Assembly: GCA_900317305.1 (NCBI GenBank)
Contig: ONGG01000033.1
Location: 12,335 to 52,371, forward strand
Source of the DNA: an uncultured Prevotellaceae bacterium
Lineage (GTDB): Bacteria; Bacteroidota; Bacteroidia; Bacteroidales; Bacteroidaceae
Direction of reading: 5' to 3'
Length of the DNA stretch: 40,037 bases
This document shows, in pieces, positions 18,859 through 28,620 of this stretch. Both the position numbers and the translations under genes were made by a program. How positions within the stretch are numbered: the stretch's first letter is position 1; each line of letters opens with the position of its first letter. The notes beneath the pieces were generated by a model. That model did no database searches and was not told where the DNA came from. It saw only the letters and a list, made by a program, of their open reading frames with translations.

Positions 18859-20313
18859 TTAAAGATGATCTGCGGCGGTGTATATCCACTCGTAGATGCA
18901 ACTGAAGACGCCGAAGGCAACGATGCCTGCCGTGCAGAGTGCGAGCGCCAACTTGGTGTTGACATCGCTCCTGAAGGTGGGCAGCGGGGTCTCGGTCTTC
19001 TTGATGTACATCGCCTTCACGATAAGCAAGTAGTAGTAAAGGCTCACCACGGTGTTGACCAAGGCCACGAACACCACGATGTAGGCCAAGGCCCCGACAG
19101 TGGTATCGAAGGTATGTCCGCTCACACCGGCCATGAACACGAAGAACTTGCTGAACATACCGGCAAATGGCGGGATGCCTGCCAGCGAGAACAGTGCCAG
19201 GGTCATGAGGAACGAGAGCTTGGGGTTGGTGGTATAGAAACCGTCGTAGGAGTCCATATTGGTGGTGCCACCATTGTTCTGCTCCACCACGCTGATGACG
19301 CTGAACACGCTGAGGTTGGCCACCACATAGACGAGGACATAGAACGACAGCGCCGTGATGCCCATTGTCTGCTCGCCGGTGACGGCCAGCATGATGTAGC
19401 CCGCCTGCGATATGGAACTGAAGGCCATGAATCGCTTGAGGTCTTTCTGACGGATGGCGAAGAGGTTGGCCACGGTGATACTCAGCACGATGACGATGTA
19501 GAGGAAATAGTGCCACTCTGTGCTCAAAGCGGGGAACACCTTGAAGAGGATGGCCATGAAGGTGAATGCGGCGGCACCCTTAGAGGCCACGCTGAGGTAT
19601 CCTGTCACCACGGTGGGCGCACCCTCGTAGGTATCGGCCGTCCAGAAGTGGAAGGGCACCAAGGAGATCTTGAAGCCCAGACCGCTGAAGAAGAATACCA
19701 TACCCATCACCACAAGCGGTGTGGCGGTGAGCTTCTCGGCCACGTCGGCGAAGTAGAGGGTTCCGCAGGCACCATAGAGCAGCGACACGCCGAAGAGCAT
19801 CACGCCACTCGAGAAGGCTGCGGTGAGGATATACTTGGCAGCACCCTCGGCCGAATTGTTGCGGTGCTTGTCGAGCGCCACGAGGCAGGCCATGGGAATG
19901 GAGGCCATCTCAAGTCCGAGGTAGAACATCAGGAAATGTCCGGCCGACATCATCATGAACATACCGAGCAGGGTGGAAGCCACGAGGAAGTAGAACTCGC
20001 CCTCGCGGTCCTTGCTCTCCTTGCGTGAAATCCACTGGCGGCTCATGATGACCACGATGAGCGACGCGAGCGAGAGAATTGCCTTCATCACGTTGACCGA
20101 GGTCGAAGTGACATACATATCACCGAAAGCCGACTTGGGTTCCAGTGGCAGCGCACAGATGAGCGTGAGCACACCGAAACAGAGGCACACGAAGGGGTTG
20201 AACCATCCGCGGTGCACATCCTTATCGGATGCGAAATCTGCAATGAACACCACAATCATGACGGTCACGAGCATGGCCTCAGGAATCATATATAGAAATT
20301 GACTATAATTCAT
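18859..20313 (-). CDS. nuoN: NADH-quinone oxidoreductase (complex I) subunit N
   Basis: NuoN is one of three antiporter-like proton-pumping membrane subunits. The 484 residues form about 14 transmembrane segments with the family core: SAGHFLMFYLGLEMASIPMA, the lysine-bearing LVALDKHRNNSAEGAAKYIL, FKISLVPFHFWTADTYEGAP and FSSISQAGYIMLAV. It is the last gene of the operon, 13 bp after nuoM, and is followed by the terminator at 18811-18844. Confidence 0.96.
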   Translation of the reverse strand: MNYSQFLYMIPEAMLVTVMIVVFIADFASDKDVHRGWFNPFVCLCFGVLTLICALPLEPKSAFGDMYVTSTSVNVMKAILSLASLIVVIMSRQWISRKESKDREGEFYFLVASTLLGMFMMMSAGHFLMFYLGLEMASIPMACLVALDKHRNNSAEGAAKYILTAAFSSGVMLFGVSLLYGACGTLYFADVAEKLTATPLVVMGMVFFFSGLGFKISLVPFHFWTADTYEGAPTVVTGYLSVASKGAAAFTFMAILFKVFPALSTEWHYFLYIVIVLSITVANLFAIRQKDLKRFMAFSSISQAGYIMLAVTGEQTMGITALSFYVLVYVVANLSVFSVISVVEQNNGGTTNMDSYDGFYTTNPKLSFLMTLALFSLAGIPPFAGMFSKFFVFMAGVSGHTFDTTVGALAYIVVFVALVNTVVSLYYYLLIVKAMYIKKTETPLPTFRSDVNTKLALALCTAGIVAFGVFSCIYEWIYTAADHL

Positions 20314-20326
20314 ATCGCTTCAGGTT

Positions 20327-21832
20327 TTATGGTTGGATAACATTCAGGATGGGCACCACGGCGTCGTTGATGACATTGCTTGCCCACATGGGGAACAGAC
20401 CGAGACCGGCCACACAGAAGATGAGGCAGCAAACAGCCACGCGCTCGTCCCAAGTGGCGTCGGTGAGTTCCTCGTAGTGCGGGTCGGCCACCTTCTGGTA
20501 GAGGATCTTGCCCACCACGCGAAGGATATAGACAGCCGTCACCACGATAGAGCCGCAGGCGATGATGGTGGCCGTGCGGTGGAACACGTCGTTGTTCTGG
20601 AATGAGCCCACGAAGATGGTCATCTCGGCCACGAAGCCCGAGAAGCCCGGCAGACCGAGGTTGGCCAGACCGGCCAGCACATAGCCCACTGCCAAGAATG
20701 GCATAATCTTCATCAGACCACCCAGTCGGCGCACGTCACGCGTGTGGGTACGGCCGTAGATCATACCGATCAGGGCAAAGAAGAGGGCCGTCATCAGTCC
20801 GTGCGAGAGCATCTGGATGATGGCACCGGTGCACGAGGTGCGGGTCATCATGAGGATGGCGAAGAGCACCAGACCGCAGTGCGACACCGACGAGTAGGCA
20901 TTGATATACTTCAGGTCGGTCTGCACACAGGCCGAGAGCGCGCCATAGACCACCGAGATGGTGGTGAGGATGATGAAGATCCACGACAGTTCTTGTGCGG
21001 CTTGGGGAAGCAGGTACATGGCGATGCGGAAGCAGCCATAGCCTCCCAGCTTCATCAGCACGCCGGCGTGGAGCATGGAGACGGCGGTAGGCGCCGAGGC
21101 ATGACCGTCGGGGCTCCATGTGTGGAACGGGAAGAGGGCTCCCAGCACACCGAAACCGATGAAGACAAACGGGAAGAGGATGTTCTGCACGTTGCCGGGG
21201 ATGGCCATTCCCGGCAGTTTGTTGTGCTGTGCGATCTCCACCACGTTCATCGTCGAGGCACCACTGAAGAAGTAGATACCGAGGATACCGAGGATGAGCA
21301 GGGCCGAGCCACCCATCAGCATCAGGGTGAGCTTCATGGCCGAATACTCCTTGGCACCGCTACCCCACACGCCGATGAGCAGGTACATGGGGATGAGGGC
21401 CACCTCGTAGAACATGAACATGGTGAACATGTCGGTGCAGATGAAGAAGCCATAGACACCCGAGCTCAGCAGCGTGAACCAGAGGAAATACTCCTTGGTG
21501 AGCGGCTTGAGCTGCCATGAGGCGAAGGTTCCGGTGAAGACAATGATGCTCGAGAGGAGCAGCATCACCACCGAGATGCCGTCGACACCCACCGAATAGG
21601 CGATGTGCAACGGACGGAACCACATGTGGGTGGCCGTGTAGAGCATCGGATAGGTCTCCGCCGGCATTGTCTGGCGAAGATGAATGAAATCGAAGGTGAG
21701 GTAGATGGAGAGCGCCAGCAAGAGCGACGAGCCCACCACCATCACGCCACGCACCTGGTTGAGCGTGCGTGCCAGCCAGAGGCCGAGCAGCATCAGTGCG
21801 GGAATTATTACGAAAATTGTCAGTATACTCAT
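20327..21832 (-). CDS. nuoM: NADH-quinone oxidoreductase (complex I) subunit M
   Basis: NuoM is an antiporter-like proton-translocating membrane subunit. It has 501 residues with about 14 membrane segments. Diagnostic parts are MFMFYEVALIPMYLLIGVWG (conserved membrane glutamate), FPFHTWSPDGHASAPTAVSM, LHAGVLMKLGGYGCFRI and YSSVSHCGLVLFAI. It begins 13 bp after the nuoL stop and reads into nuoN after 13 bp, a tight operon arrangement. Confidence 0.97.
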   Translation of the reverse strand: MSILTIFVIIPALMLLGLWLARTLNQVRGVMVVGSSLLLALSIYLTFDFIHLRQTMPAETYPMLYTATHMWFRPLHIAYSVGVDGISVVMLLLSSIIVFTGTFASWQLKPLTKEYFLWFTLLSSGVYGFFICTDMFTMFMFYEVALIPMYLLIGVWGSGAKEYSAMKLTLMLMGGSALLILGILGIYFFSGASTMNVVEIAQHNKLPGMAIPGNVQNILFPFVFIGFGVLGALFPFHTWSPDGHASAPTAVSMLHAGVLMKLGGYGCFRIAMYLLPQAAQELSWIFIILTTISVVYGALSACVQTDLKYINAYSSVSHCGLVLFAILMMTRTSCTGAIIQMLSHGLMTALFFALIGMIYGRTHTRDVRRLGGLMKIMPFLAVGYVLAGLANLGLPGFSGFVAEMTIFVGSFQNNDVFHRTATIIACGSIVVTAVYILRVVGKILYQKVADPHYEELTDATWDERVAVCCLIFCVAGLGLFPMWASNVINDAVVPILNVIQP

Positions 21833-21845
21833 TTTTCTTCAGTCT

Positions 21846-23837
21846 TTACAATGCACACAACAGTATTAAGGTTATAGCCACGGTACCGGTGAGGAACCAC
21901 ACCGCATACTGGCGAACGTCGCCGCTCTGCCAACTGCGGATGCTCTCGCCTGCCTCGCTGGTGCCCCATGCCATGAAGTTGAATGTTCCGTCGATGACGT
22001 GGCGGTCGAACCATGCGATGGGCTTGGAGACGAGGTTGAAGATGATCTTGTGGGTCACGAAGAGCCAGATCTCGTCCTGATAGAAGCGCTTGTAGGCGGC
22101 ACGGTGCAGACGTGGGAAGGTGGAATAGAGCTTGTCGGCGATGGGCTGACGCTCACCCTTGAAGATATAGGTGGCCAGACAGATGCTCACGATGGCGATG
22201 ACCGTCGAGGTGATGGCGATCTGACTGTCGAAATGGATATCGTAGGCCCTGCCATCGGCAGATACGAAATTGCCAAAGCTGCCACTCCAGCCTGCGAAAC
22301 CGGCGATGGTGGTATAGACACCCACACCCACGGTGATCACAGAGAGGATGATGAGGGGCACCGTCATAGTGAGCGGAGCCTCGTGCGGCGTATGGTGCTC
22401 GTGGGCCTCCTTGTTCTCCGTACCCCAGAAGATGCCGAAGTAGAGACGGAACATATAGAATGCGGTCATGGCGGCGATGCCTGTCATGATCCATCCCACC
22501 ACCGGACTGTAGGCGAAGCATGCCGTGATGATCTCGTCTTTCGAGCTGAAGCCCGAGAAGAAAGGTATACCGGCGATGGCCAGACAGCTGATGAGGAACG
22601 TGATGTGCGTGATGGGCATGTACTTGCGTAGACCACCCATGAGGGCCATCTCGTTGGAGTGGACGGCATGGATGACACAGCCCGCACAGAGGAACAGACA
22701 AGCCTTGAACATGGCATGGGTGAAGAGGTGGAACATACCAGCCATATAGCCCACGCTGCCGTGATGCTCATGACCGGTGGTCATCTCGGTACACACACCC
22801 AGGGCCACCATCATGAACGCGATCTGCGAGATGGTGGAGAAGGCCAGCACACGCTTGATGTCGCTCTGGGCACAGGCCACTGCAGCGGCATAGAAAGCGG
22901 TGAACACGCCTATCCACACGATGATGCTCATGGCCTGGGGCGCATATTGTATCCACAGCGGGAACATACGGGCCACCTGGAACACACCAGCCACCACCAT
23001 GGTAGCGGCATGGATGAGCGCCGACACCGGGGTGGGACCCTCCATGGCGTCGGGCAACCAGATGTGCAACGGGAACATGGCACTCTTACCGGCACCACCG
23101 ATGAACATCAGCACCAGGGCGGTGGGAAGGATGAATCCGGCGGCCGACATGGCCTTCACGGCATCGCAGGGGATGAACGGCGTGGTGCCCGAGCCCATCT
23201 CGATGGTTCCCACGAACGAGAAACTGAACGACTGGGTGTAATAGCCGAAGATCAGGATACCGATGAGGAAGAACATATCGGCGAAGCGGGTGACGATGAA
23301 CGCCTTCTTCGAGGCAGCCACCGCAGTATGCAGCGGATAGTAGAATCCGATGAGCAGGTATGAGCTCACACCCACCAACTCCCAGAAGAGGTACATCTGG
23401 AAGATATTGGTGGCCAGTACCAGTCCGAGCATCGACATGGTGAAGAGCGAGAGGAAAGCGTAGTAGCGCTGGAATCCCTTCTCGCCATGCATGTAGCCAA
23501 ACGAGTAGATATGCACCATAAAACTCACCGTGGAGATGACGATGAGCATCATCACCGAGATGGGATCGAGCAGGATACCCATGTCGAAATTGAGGTTGCC
23601 CAAGGGGAGCCAGGTGAAGTTAAACGGTACGATGGTGGGATAAGTGCCATCGGCCAGGCGCGGCGCCGAGAAATAGGTGAACGCCACGTAGTAGGAGAGC
23701 ACGGTGACCACACCCAGCACGGTAGTGCCGATGAGCCCCGCCAACTTATGCGACATCTTCATACCACACAGTCCCAGTACAAGGAAGGAGAGCGCGGGCA
23801 GGAGAAGTATCAGAAATGTATAACTGTAAGAATCCAT
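21846..23837 (-). CDS. nuoL: NADH-quinone oxidoreductase (complex I) subunit L
   Basis: NuoL is the distal antiporter-like pump and carries the long lateral amphipathic helix. The 663 residues fit the usual length. Visible marks are FWELVGVSSYLLIGFYY, FPLHIWLPDAMEGPTPVSAL, LIHAATMVVAGVFQVARMFP and FSTISQIAFMMVALG. The histidine-rich loop HEHHTPHEAP lies before the last third, which should hold the lateral helix and final membrane segment. It sits 22 bp after nuoK and 13 bp before nuoM. Confidence 0.97.
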   Translation of the reverse strand: MDSYSYTFLILLLPALSFLVLGLCGMKMSHKLAGLIGTTVLGVVTVLSYYVAFTYFSAPRLADGTYPTIVPFNFTWLPLGNLNFDMGILLDPISVMMLIVISTVSFMVHIYSFGYMHGEKGFQRYYAFLSLFTMSMLGLVLATNIFQMYLFWELVGVSSYLLIGFYYPLHTAVAASKKAFIVTRFADMFFLIGILIFGYYTQSFSFSFVGTIEMGSGTTPFIPCDAVKAMSAAGFILPTALVLMFIGGAGKSAMFPLHIWLPDAMEGPTPVSALIHAATMVVAGVFQVARMFPLWIQYAPQAMSIIVWIGVFTAFYAAAVACAQSDIKRVLAFSTISQIAFMMVALGVCTEMTTGHEHHGSVGYMAGMFHLFTHAMFKACLFLCAGCVIHAVHSNEMALMGGLRKYMPITHITFLISCLAIAGIPFFSGFSSKDEIITACFAYSPVVGWIMTGIAAMTAFYMFRLYFGIFWGTENKEAHEHHTPHEAPLTMTVPLIILSVITVGVGVYTTIAGFAGWSGSFGNFVSADGRAYDIHFDSQIAITSTVIAIVSICLATYIFKGERQPIADKLYSTFPRLHRAAYKRFYQDEIWLFVTHKIIFNLVSKPIAWFDRHVIDGTFNFMAWGTSEAGESIRSWQSGDVRQYAVWFLTGTVAITLILLCAL

Positions 23838-23859
23838 AGTCGTGAATGCTTTTTGGCTG

Positions 23860-24171
23860 TTATAGTTTCATGTTTTCAATACTGTTCACCTGATCGCTGT
23901 GGAACCTGCGATAGACATTGATGATGATGGCCACGGCCACTGCCGTTTCGGCAGCGCTCACGCCAATGGAGAACAATGTGAAGAAGAAGCCCTCGAGCTC
24001 GCCCGGGAAGAGAATACGGTTGAACACCGCAAAGTTCATGTCAACGGCATTGAGGACAAGCTCGATGGAGATGAGCATGGCAATCAGGTTGCGCCTTGTG
24101 ACGAAGCCGAAGACGCCGATGAAAAACAGCAATGTGCTGAGAATCAGGAAAAACTCTACTGGTATAGTCAT
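23860..24171 (-). CDS. nuoK: NADH-quinone oxidoreductase (complex I) subunit K
   Basis: NuoK is a small three-helix membrane subunit (103 residues, normal length) related to MrpC. It carries the conserved membrane glutamates in LIAMLISIELVLNAVDMNF and GVSAAETAVAVAIIINVYR, which link quinone chemistry to proton pumping. Only one base separates it from the nuoJ stop, so translation is probably coupled. Confidence 0.97.
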   Translation of the reverse strand: MTIPVEFFLILSTLLFFIGVFGFVTRRNLIAMLISIELVLNAVDMNFAVFNRILFPGELEGFFFTLFSIGVSAAETAVAVAIIINVYRRFHSDQVNSIENMKL

Positions 24172-24172
24172 G

Positions 24173-24682
24173 TTACTTGTCCTTTCTTGAGATTACGATA
24201 CCACCGATGATACAGGCCAGGAGGAAGAGCGAGATGAACTCGAAGGGGAGCACATACTGGTATTTCTCCGACCCCATGAGGGTGTTGCCGACGGTCTCCA
24301 TCGGAACCTCCTGGTTGGGGATGGCCATGCTGATGAATTTGTTCTTGAGAATGATGAAGAGCACCATCGCGCATCCCACGGCGGCAGCCAGACATCCGGC
24401 GATGACCTTTCCGCCGCGCAGGCGCTCTGAAAGGCCACGCAACGTCTGCTTCGAGACGAGCTGGATGGCGAAGATGTAGATCATCGTGATGCCTCCGGCG
24501 TATACGCTCACCTGAGCGGCGCCGAGGAACGTGTAGTCGAGCAGGAAGTAGATGCCTGCCACACCAAAGAGTACGAGCAACAGGAATGTGGCGGCCCGCA
24601 TGATGCTCTTGGTGGCAACGGAAAGGATGGCCGAGCCGAGAATGACGACGGCCAAGATGCAAAACATTACGATATTAGCCAT
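24173..24682 (-). CDS. nuoJ: NADH-quinone oxidoreductase (complex I) subunit J
   Basis: NuoJ is a membrane subunit at the junction of the arms. The 169-residue protein has five predicted membrane segments; FGVAGIYFLLDYTFLGAAQV and the GGITMIYIFAIQLVSKQ helix are typical. The gene lies 5 bp after nuoI and 1 bp before nuoK. Confidence 0.94.
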   Translation of the reverse strand: MANIVMFCILAVVILGSAILSVATKSIMRAATFLLLVLFGVAGIYFLLDYTFLGAAQVSVYAGGITMIYIFAIQLVSKQTLRGLSERLRGGKVIAGCLAAAVGCAMVLFIILKNKFISMAIPNQEVPMETVGNTLMGSEKYQYVLPFEFISLFLLACIIGGIVISRKDK

Positions 24683-24687
24683 ATTCC

Positions 24688-25218
24688 TTATTTCGTTTTG
24701 GTGTTGAACTTACCGATAATGAGTGGAGCGCCGCCCTCGATGAGGCCGGGCAGCGAACCGCCCTCGTAGACCTCCTTGTCGAGGTGGAGCACCAGGGCGC
24801 CACGGTCGAACACGCTGTTCTCAAAATCGTTGGTGAACTCTATAGCGTCGAAGTTGCACGCATTGGTGCAGAGCTGGCAGAACATGCAGTCGCCCAGGTC
24901 GTACTGATAGTCGAGCAGCACGCGTTTCTTCTTGCCAGTGGCCTCGTCGGTACGCATCTCGGAGAGAATCTTGATGGTGCCGTTCGGACAGGCCTTCTCA
25001 CACATCGTGCATGCCACGCACTTGTGCGCGCCATCCTCGGTGCGCTTGAATACCAGGCGCCCACGGTGGCGTTTGGCCACATGCAGTGTGGTCTTGCGGT
25101 TCTCGGGATACTGTTCGGTGGACTTCGGTGTGAAATACTCCTTGAGGGTGACTTTCATACCTGTAGCCAGCGTCTTCATTCCCGCCACGATACCGCCAAA
25201 ATATGATTGGTTTTCCAT
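24688..25218 (-). CDS. nuoI: NADH-quinone oxidoreductase (complex I) subunit I, 2x[4Fe-4S]
   Basis: NuoI carries the two iron-sulfur clusters (N6a/N6b) that bring electrons towards NuoB. In 176 residues the two motifs are CVACTMCEKACP (Cys 67, 70, 73, 77) and CMFCQLCTNACN (Cys 111, 114, 117, 121). The second lacks the usual proline after the fourth cysteine. As the operon has no NuoE, F or G, these clusters are the most upstream redox centres encoded here and may be the entry point for a ferredoxin-like donor. It follows nuoH by 30 bp. Confidence 0.96.
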   Translation of the reverse strand: MENQSYFGGIVAGMKTLATGMKVTLKEYFTPKSTEQYPENRKTTLHVAKRHRGRLVFKRTEDGAHKCVACTMCEKACPNGTIKILSEMRTDEATGKKKRVLLDYQYDLGDCMFCQLCTNACNFDAIEFTNDFENSVFDRGALVLHLDKEVYEGGSLPGLIEGGAPLIIGKFNTKTK

Positions 25219-25248
25219 TATTTCTTTGTATTTTAATATGACAGGGAT

Positions 25249-26334
25249 TTAGAAGTAGAGCTTGAATGCCACCACAATGGTCATCAGCACGAGGTTGAGC
25301 AATGAGAGCGGCATGAGGTATTTCCACTCCAGCTTCAGTATCTGGTCGATACGCAGGCGTGGGAATGTCCATTTGATCCACATCAGCAACCATACCACGA
25401 AGAAGCTCTTGCCGAGGAACCATACGATGCCCGGGATATAGTCCATCACCTTGTCGAATCCGGCGATGCCTACATTCACGGGAGCCCATCCGCCAAGGAA
25501 CACCGTCGTGGCGATGCCAGCGATGATGAAGAGGTTGAGGAACTCAGCGAGGTAGAAGAATCCGAAGCCCATACCCGAGTACTCGGTGTGGTGACCGGCG
25601 GTGAGCTCGCTCTCGGCCTCGGCCATGTCGAACGGACCGCGGTTGGCCTCGGCGTTGCCTGCCACGAGGAATACGAGGAAGGCGATGATGGCGGGGATAT
25701 GTCCCTTGAAGATGAGCCACTGCCATGGTCCTGTCTGAGCCTCGACGATGCCGCTCACCTGCAGGGTGCCGGTGAGGATGACGGCGGTGATGAGGCAGAG
25801 GCAGAGCGAGATCTCATACGAGATCAACTGCACGGCGCCACGCATGGCCGACACCACGGAATACTTGTTGTTGGAGGCCCATCCGGCGAGGAAGATACCT
25901 ACCACGCCGATGGAGGAGACCGCAGTGAGGAGGAACACGCCCACATTGAAGTCGAGGATCACGGCACCCTTGTTCCATGGCAGGAAGCAGAAGGCTCCCA
26001 CCGACCCGATGATGACGAGGAATGGAGCAAGAGCATAGAGGAGTTTGTCGGCACGGTCGACGAAGAAGATCTCCTTGATGAGCATCTTCACGACGTCGGC
26101 GAACACCTGGAGCAGTCCCCACGGTCCCACACGCATCGGGCCCAGTCGGCACTGGAAGTAGGCACAGACCTTACGCTCCATGAAGATCAGCGCGATGGCG
26201 AGCAGTGCGTATGCCGTAAGGATGAGCACGCCCACGATCACACATTCAATCAGTATCGCCCAGAAATCCCCCAGTCCGAGTGTCTGGCGGAGAAGCTGGT
26301 CGAACCATTGTGTTACTATTGAAAAGTCGAACAT
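25249..26334 (-). CDS. nuoH: NADH-quinone oxidoreductase (complex I) subunit H
   Basis: NuoH forms much of the quinone chamber at the join of peripheral and membrane arms. The 361 residues have about eight membrane helices and the conserved loops FMERKVCAYFQCRLGPMRVG, GLLQVFADVVKMLIKE, and NRGPFDMAEAESELTAGHHT followed by EYSGMGFGFFYLAEF. It lies 28 bp after nuoCD. Confidence 0.97.
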   Translation of the reverse strand: MFDFSIVTQWFDQLLRQTLGLGDFWAILIECVIVGVLILTAYALLAIALIFMERKVCAYFQCRLGPMRVGPWGLLQVFADVVKMLIKEIFFVDRADKLLYALAPFLVIIGSVGAFCFLPWNKGAVILDFNVGVFLLTAVSSIGVVGIFLAGWASNNKYSVVSAMRGAVQLISYEISLCLCLITAVILTGTLQVSGIVEAQTGPWQWLIFKGHIPAIIAFLVFLVAGNAEANRGPFDMAEAESELTAGHHTEYSGMGFGFFYLAEFLNLFIIAGIATTVFLGGWAPVNVGIAGFDKVMDYIPGIVWFLGKSFFVVWLLMWIKWTFPRLRIDQILKLEWKYLMPLSLLNLVLMTIVVAFKLYF

Positions 26335-26362
26335 AAATATTCTCTTGAAGTTTGAAACGTTA

Positions 26363-27925
26363 TTATCTGTCGATGTCGGGGATGACGAAGTCGATGGCGG
26401 CTCCGGTGCTCACGAGGTCAGCGATCTTCTGTCCGCGGAGCATGGGGTCGAGGGCGCCCACGAGGGTAAGGCCCATAGGGCGCATCTTCAGGCGGTAAGG
26501 ACTCTTGTCGCCCCTGGAGTCGAGATATACGCCGAACTCGCCGCTGGCACCCTCCACCGAGAAGTACCACTGTCCCTCGGGCACCTTGATGATGGCCTTC
26601 TGCTTCACGTAGAAGTCGCCCTCGGGGATGTTGTCGATGAGTTGCTCGATGATGTCGAGGCTCTGGTACATCTCCTGGATGTGTACGAGATAGCGGTCCA
26701 TGGAGTCGCAGCCGGTAAGGGTGATCTGCTTCCACTCCACCTTGTCGTATACGTCATAGGGATGGTTCTTGCGCACGTCGTTGGCCCATCCGGCGGCACG
26801 TCCGGCCGGTCCGGTGACACCGTAGTTGATGCAGTTGGCCTTGTCCATCACGCCCACCTTCTCGAAGCGGTTGTGGGTGATGACATTGTCGCCGAACACA
26901 TCCATGTACTCCTGAATCATCGGGCGCAGGTACTTGCACAGCGCCTTGGTGTTCTTCACGAAGTCGGGGTCGATGTCGTCTTGCAGTCCACCTATTCTAT
27001 AATAATTCTGGATCAGTCGTCCTCCGGTGGTCTCTTCCATCACGTTGAGTACATGCTCACGGTCGCGCATGCAGTAGAGGAATGCGGTGAGCGCGCCGAG
27101 GTCCTGAGCGCAGCAGCCACAGTAGAGCAAGTGGTTGTCGAGGCGCTGCAACTCGTCCATGATGGTGCGGATATACTTGATGCGGTCGGTGAGCTCCACG
27201 CCCAGGCCTTCCTCTATTACGCCCACAAGGGCATGGCGATGCATCATGGCCGAGAGGTAGTTGAGTCGGTCGGTGAGCGCGAGGGTCTGCGGGTAGGTGT
27301 AGCTCTCGCACATCTTCTCGATGCCGCGGTGGATATATCCCACATGCGGGTAGATGCGCTTCACGGTCTCACCGTCGAGCACGGCCTGCAGACGGAGCAC
27401 ACCATGGGTGGAGGGGTGCTGCGGACCGATGTTCACCACATAGTCGTTGTCGTCGAAAAGGCGGTTGCGCTTGCACAGCAGTTTGCCGTCCTCGTCGAGG
27501 CTATATTCACGTCCATAGTCGCTCTCCTGGTCGTCCTCGAGCGTATACGAGTCGTTGAACTCCCAGTTCTTGCGGAAAGGATGGCCCTTGAAGTCGGTGC
27601 GCAGGAAGAGGCGCTCCATGTTGGGGTGTCCGAGGAACTTGATGCCGAAGAAGTCGTAGACCTCACGCTCAAGCAGGTCGGCAGCCTTCCACAGGTCGAT
27701 GACCGACGGGATGACGTAGTCGTCGCCCACCTGTCGGGCAATGGTCTTCACGCTGGTGCGGTCGTGTGTCTCGGTGTTCTCAAGGATGTAGATGCAGCCG
27801 AGGCCTTCCTCGCCGAAGTCCTCGCCGATGATGGTGACGAGGTAGTCGAAATGCTGCTTCTCTTTCAGTTCGCGCATGCTCTTGGCGAAACTGTCGAATG
27901 CGATGATCTTGCTGTCTATTCTCAT
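26363..27925 (-). CDS. nuoCD: NADH-quinone oxidoreductase fused subunit C/D
   Basis: This is a natural fusion of the 30-kDa (NuoC) and 49-kDa (NuoD) connecting subunits in 520 residues. The NuoC part has the LEREVYDFFGIKFLGHPNM motif near residues 85-103. A charged linker at about 125-160 leads into NuoD, which starts with VVNIGPQHPSTHGVLRLQ near 163-180 and continues with YPHVGYIHRGIEKMCE and GVTGPAGRAAG. NuoD and NuoB together form the quinone-reduction site. Fused nuoCD also occurs in enterobacteria. Its start codon overlaps the nuoB stop as ATGA. Confidence 0.97.
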   Translation of the reverse strand: MRIDSKIIAFDSFAKSMRELKEKQHFDYLVTIIGEDFGEEGLGCIYILENTETHDRTSVKTIARQVGDDYVIPSVIDLWKAADLLEREVYDFFGIKFLGHPNMERLFLRTDFKGHPFRKNWEFNDSYTLEDDQESDYGREYSLDEDGKLLCKRNRLFDDNDYVVNIGPQHPSTHGVLRLQAVLDGETVKRIYPHVGYIHRGIEKMCESYTYPQTLALTDRLNYLSAMMHRHALVGVIEEGLGVELTDRIKYIRTIMDELQRLDNHLLYCGCCAQDLGALTAFLYCMRDREHVLNVMEETTGGRLIQNYYRIGGLQDDIDPDFVKNTKALCKYLRPMIQEYMDVFGDNVITHNRFEKVGVMDKANCINYGVTGPAGRAAGWANDVRKNHPYDVYDKVEWKQITLTGCDSMDRYLVHIQEMYQSLDIIEQLIDNIPEGDFYVKQKAIIKVPEGQWYFSVEGASGEFGVYLDSRGDKSPYRLKMRPMGLTLVGALDPMLRGQKIADLVSTGAAIDFVIPDIDR

Positions 27926-28620
27926 TTCGCCTCCTCCTTGTTCTCTTTAAGTTCGTCAACGAAGTCGTCGGGCACGTCGGTCACCACGATGGGTCGCTTC
28001 CAACCCGAGGTGATGGCCGCATTAGAGAGGTTGAGCTCGCGCTCCTCGGTGGTCTGCTTGTGGTTGGCACCGCCGAAGAACTTCTCAATCTTCACCTTGC
28101 GCTGAAGCTGCATCATGCCATACATGATGGCCTCGGGGCGCGGTGGGCAACCGGGGATGTAGACATCCACGGGAACAATCTCCTCGATGCCTTTCACCAC
28201 ATGGTAGCTCGACTTGAAGGGACCGCCAGAGATGGCGCATCCTCCCACGGCGATAACATACTTGGGCTCTGCCATTTCATCATAGAGACGCTTGAACACC
28301 GGTGCCATCTTGTGGGTGATGGTGCCGGCGCACATGATCAGGTCGGCCTGTCGGGGAGAGTTGCGGGTGACCTCGAATCCGAAACGGGCGAAGTCATAAC
28401 GTGCGCAGCCCACCGACATGAATTCGATGCCGCAGCAAGAGGTGGCGAAAGTGAGCGACCAGAGCGAGTTCGACCGTCCCCAGTTGATGAGTTGGTCGAG
28501 GTTGCCCGTCACTACGTTCACACCGCCCTCGTTGAGTTCCTCGATGAGTTTCTCCAGGCCCTCATTGTCCTTGAACTCATCGTAAGGGATACTCTTGATA
28601 CGTGGTTTCCTTACTTCCAT
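27922..28620 (-). CDS. nuoB: NADH-quinone oxidoreductase (complex I) subunit B
   Basis: NuoB holds cluster N2, the last iron-sulfur centre before quinone. The start is the ATG at 28620 (MEVRKPRIKSIPYDEF); a longer open frame upstream only retranslates nuoA in another frame. The 232 residues include the adjacent cysteines 62-63 in FATSCCGIEF, then SPRQADLIMCAGTITHKM, VGGCAISGGPF and IPGCPPRPEA, which supply the N2 ligands. The N- and C-terminal extensions are longer than in enterobacteria. It overlaps nuoA by 10 bases and nuoCD by 4. Confidence 0.97.
   Translation of the reverse strand: MEVRKPRIKSIPYDEFKDNEGLEKLIEELNEGGVNVVTGNLDQLINWGRSNSLWSLTFATSCCGIEFMSVGCARYDFARFGFEVTRNSPRQADLIMCAGTITHKMAPVFKRLYDEMAEPKYVIAVGGCAISGGPFKSSYHVVKGIEEIVPVDVYIPGCPPRPEAIMYGMMQLQRKVKIEKFFGGANHKQTTEERELNLSNAAITSGWKRPIVVTDVPDDFVDELKENKEEAK

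Noticed and set aside
18593-19516. 307-residue minus-strand frame ending in repeated GFSIS peptides
   Set aside because: The first part is nuoN in another frame and the end is the 15-nt minisatellite; it also runs over the terminator.
26180-28105. Long open frame on the plus strand opposite nuoH/nuoCD/nuoB
   Set aside because: It is antisense to clearly conserved complex I genes; its His/Val/Glu-rich composition is the usual shadow of GC-rich coding DNA.
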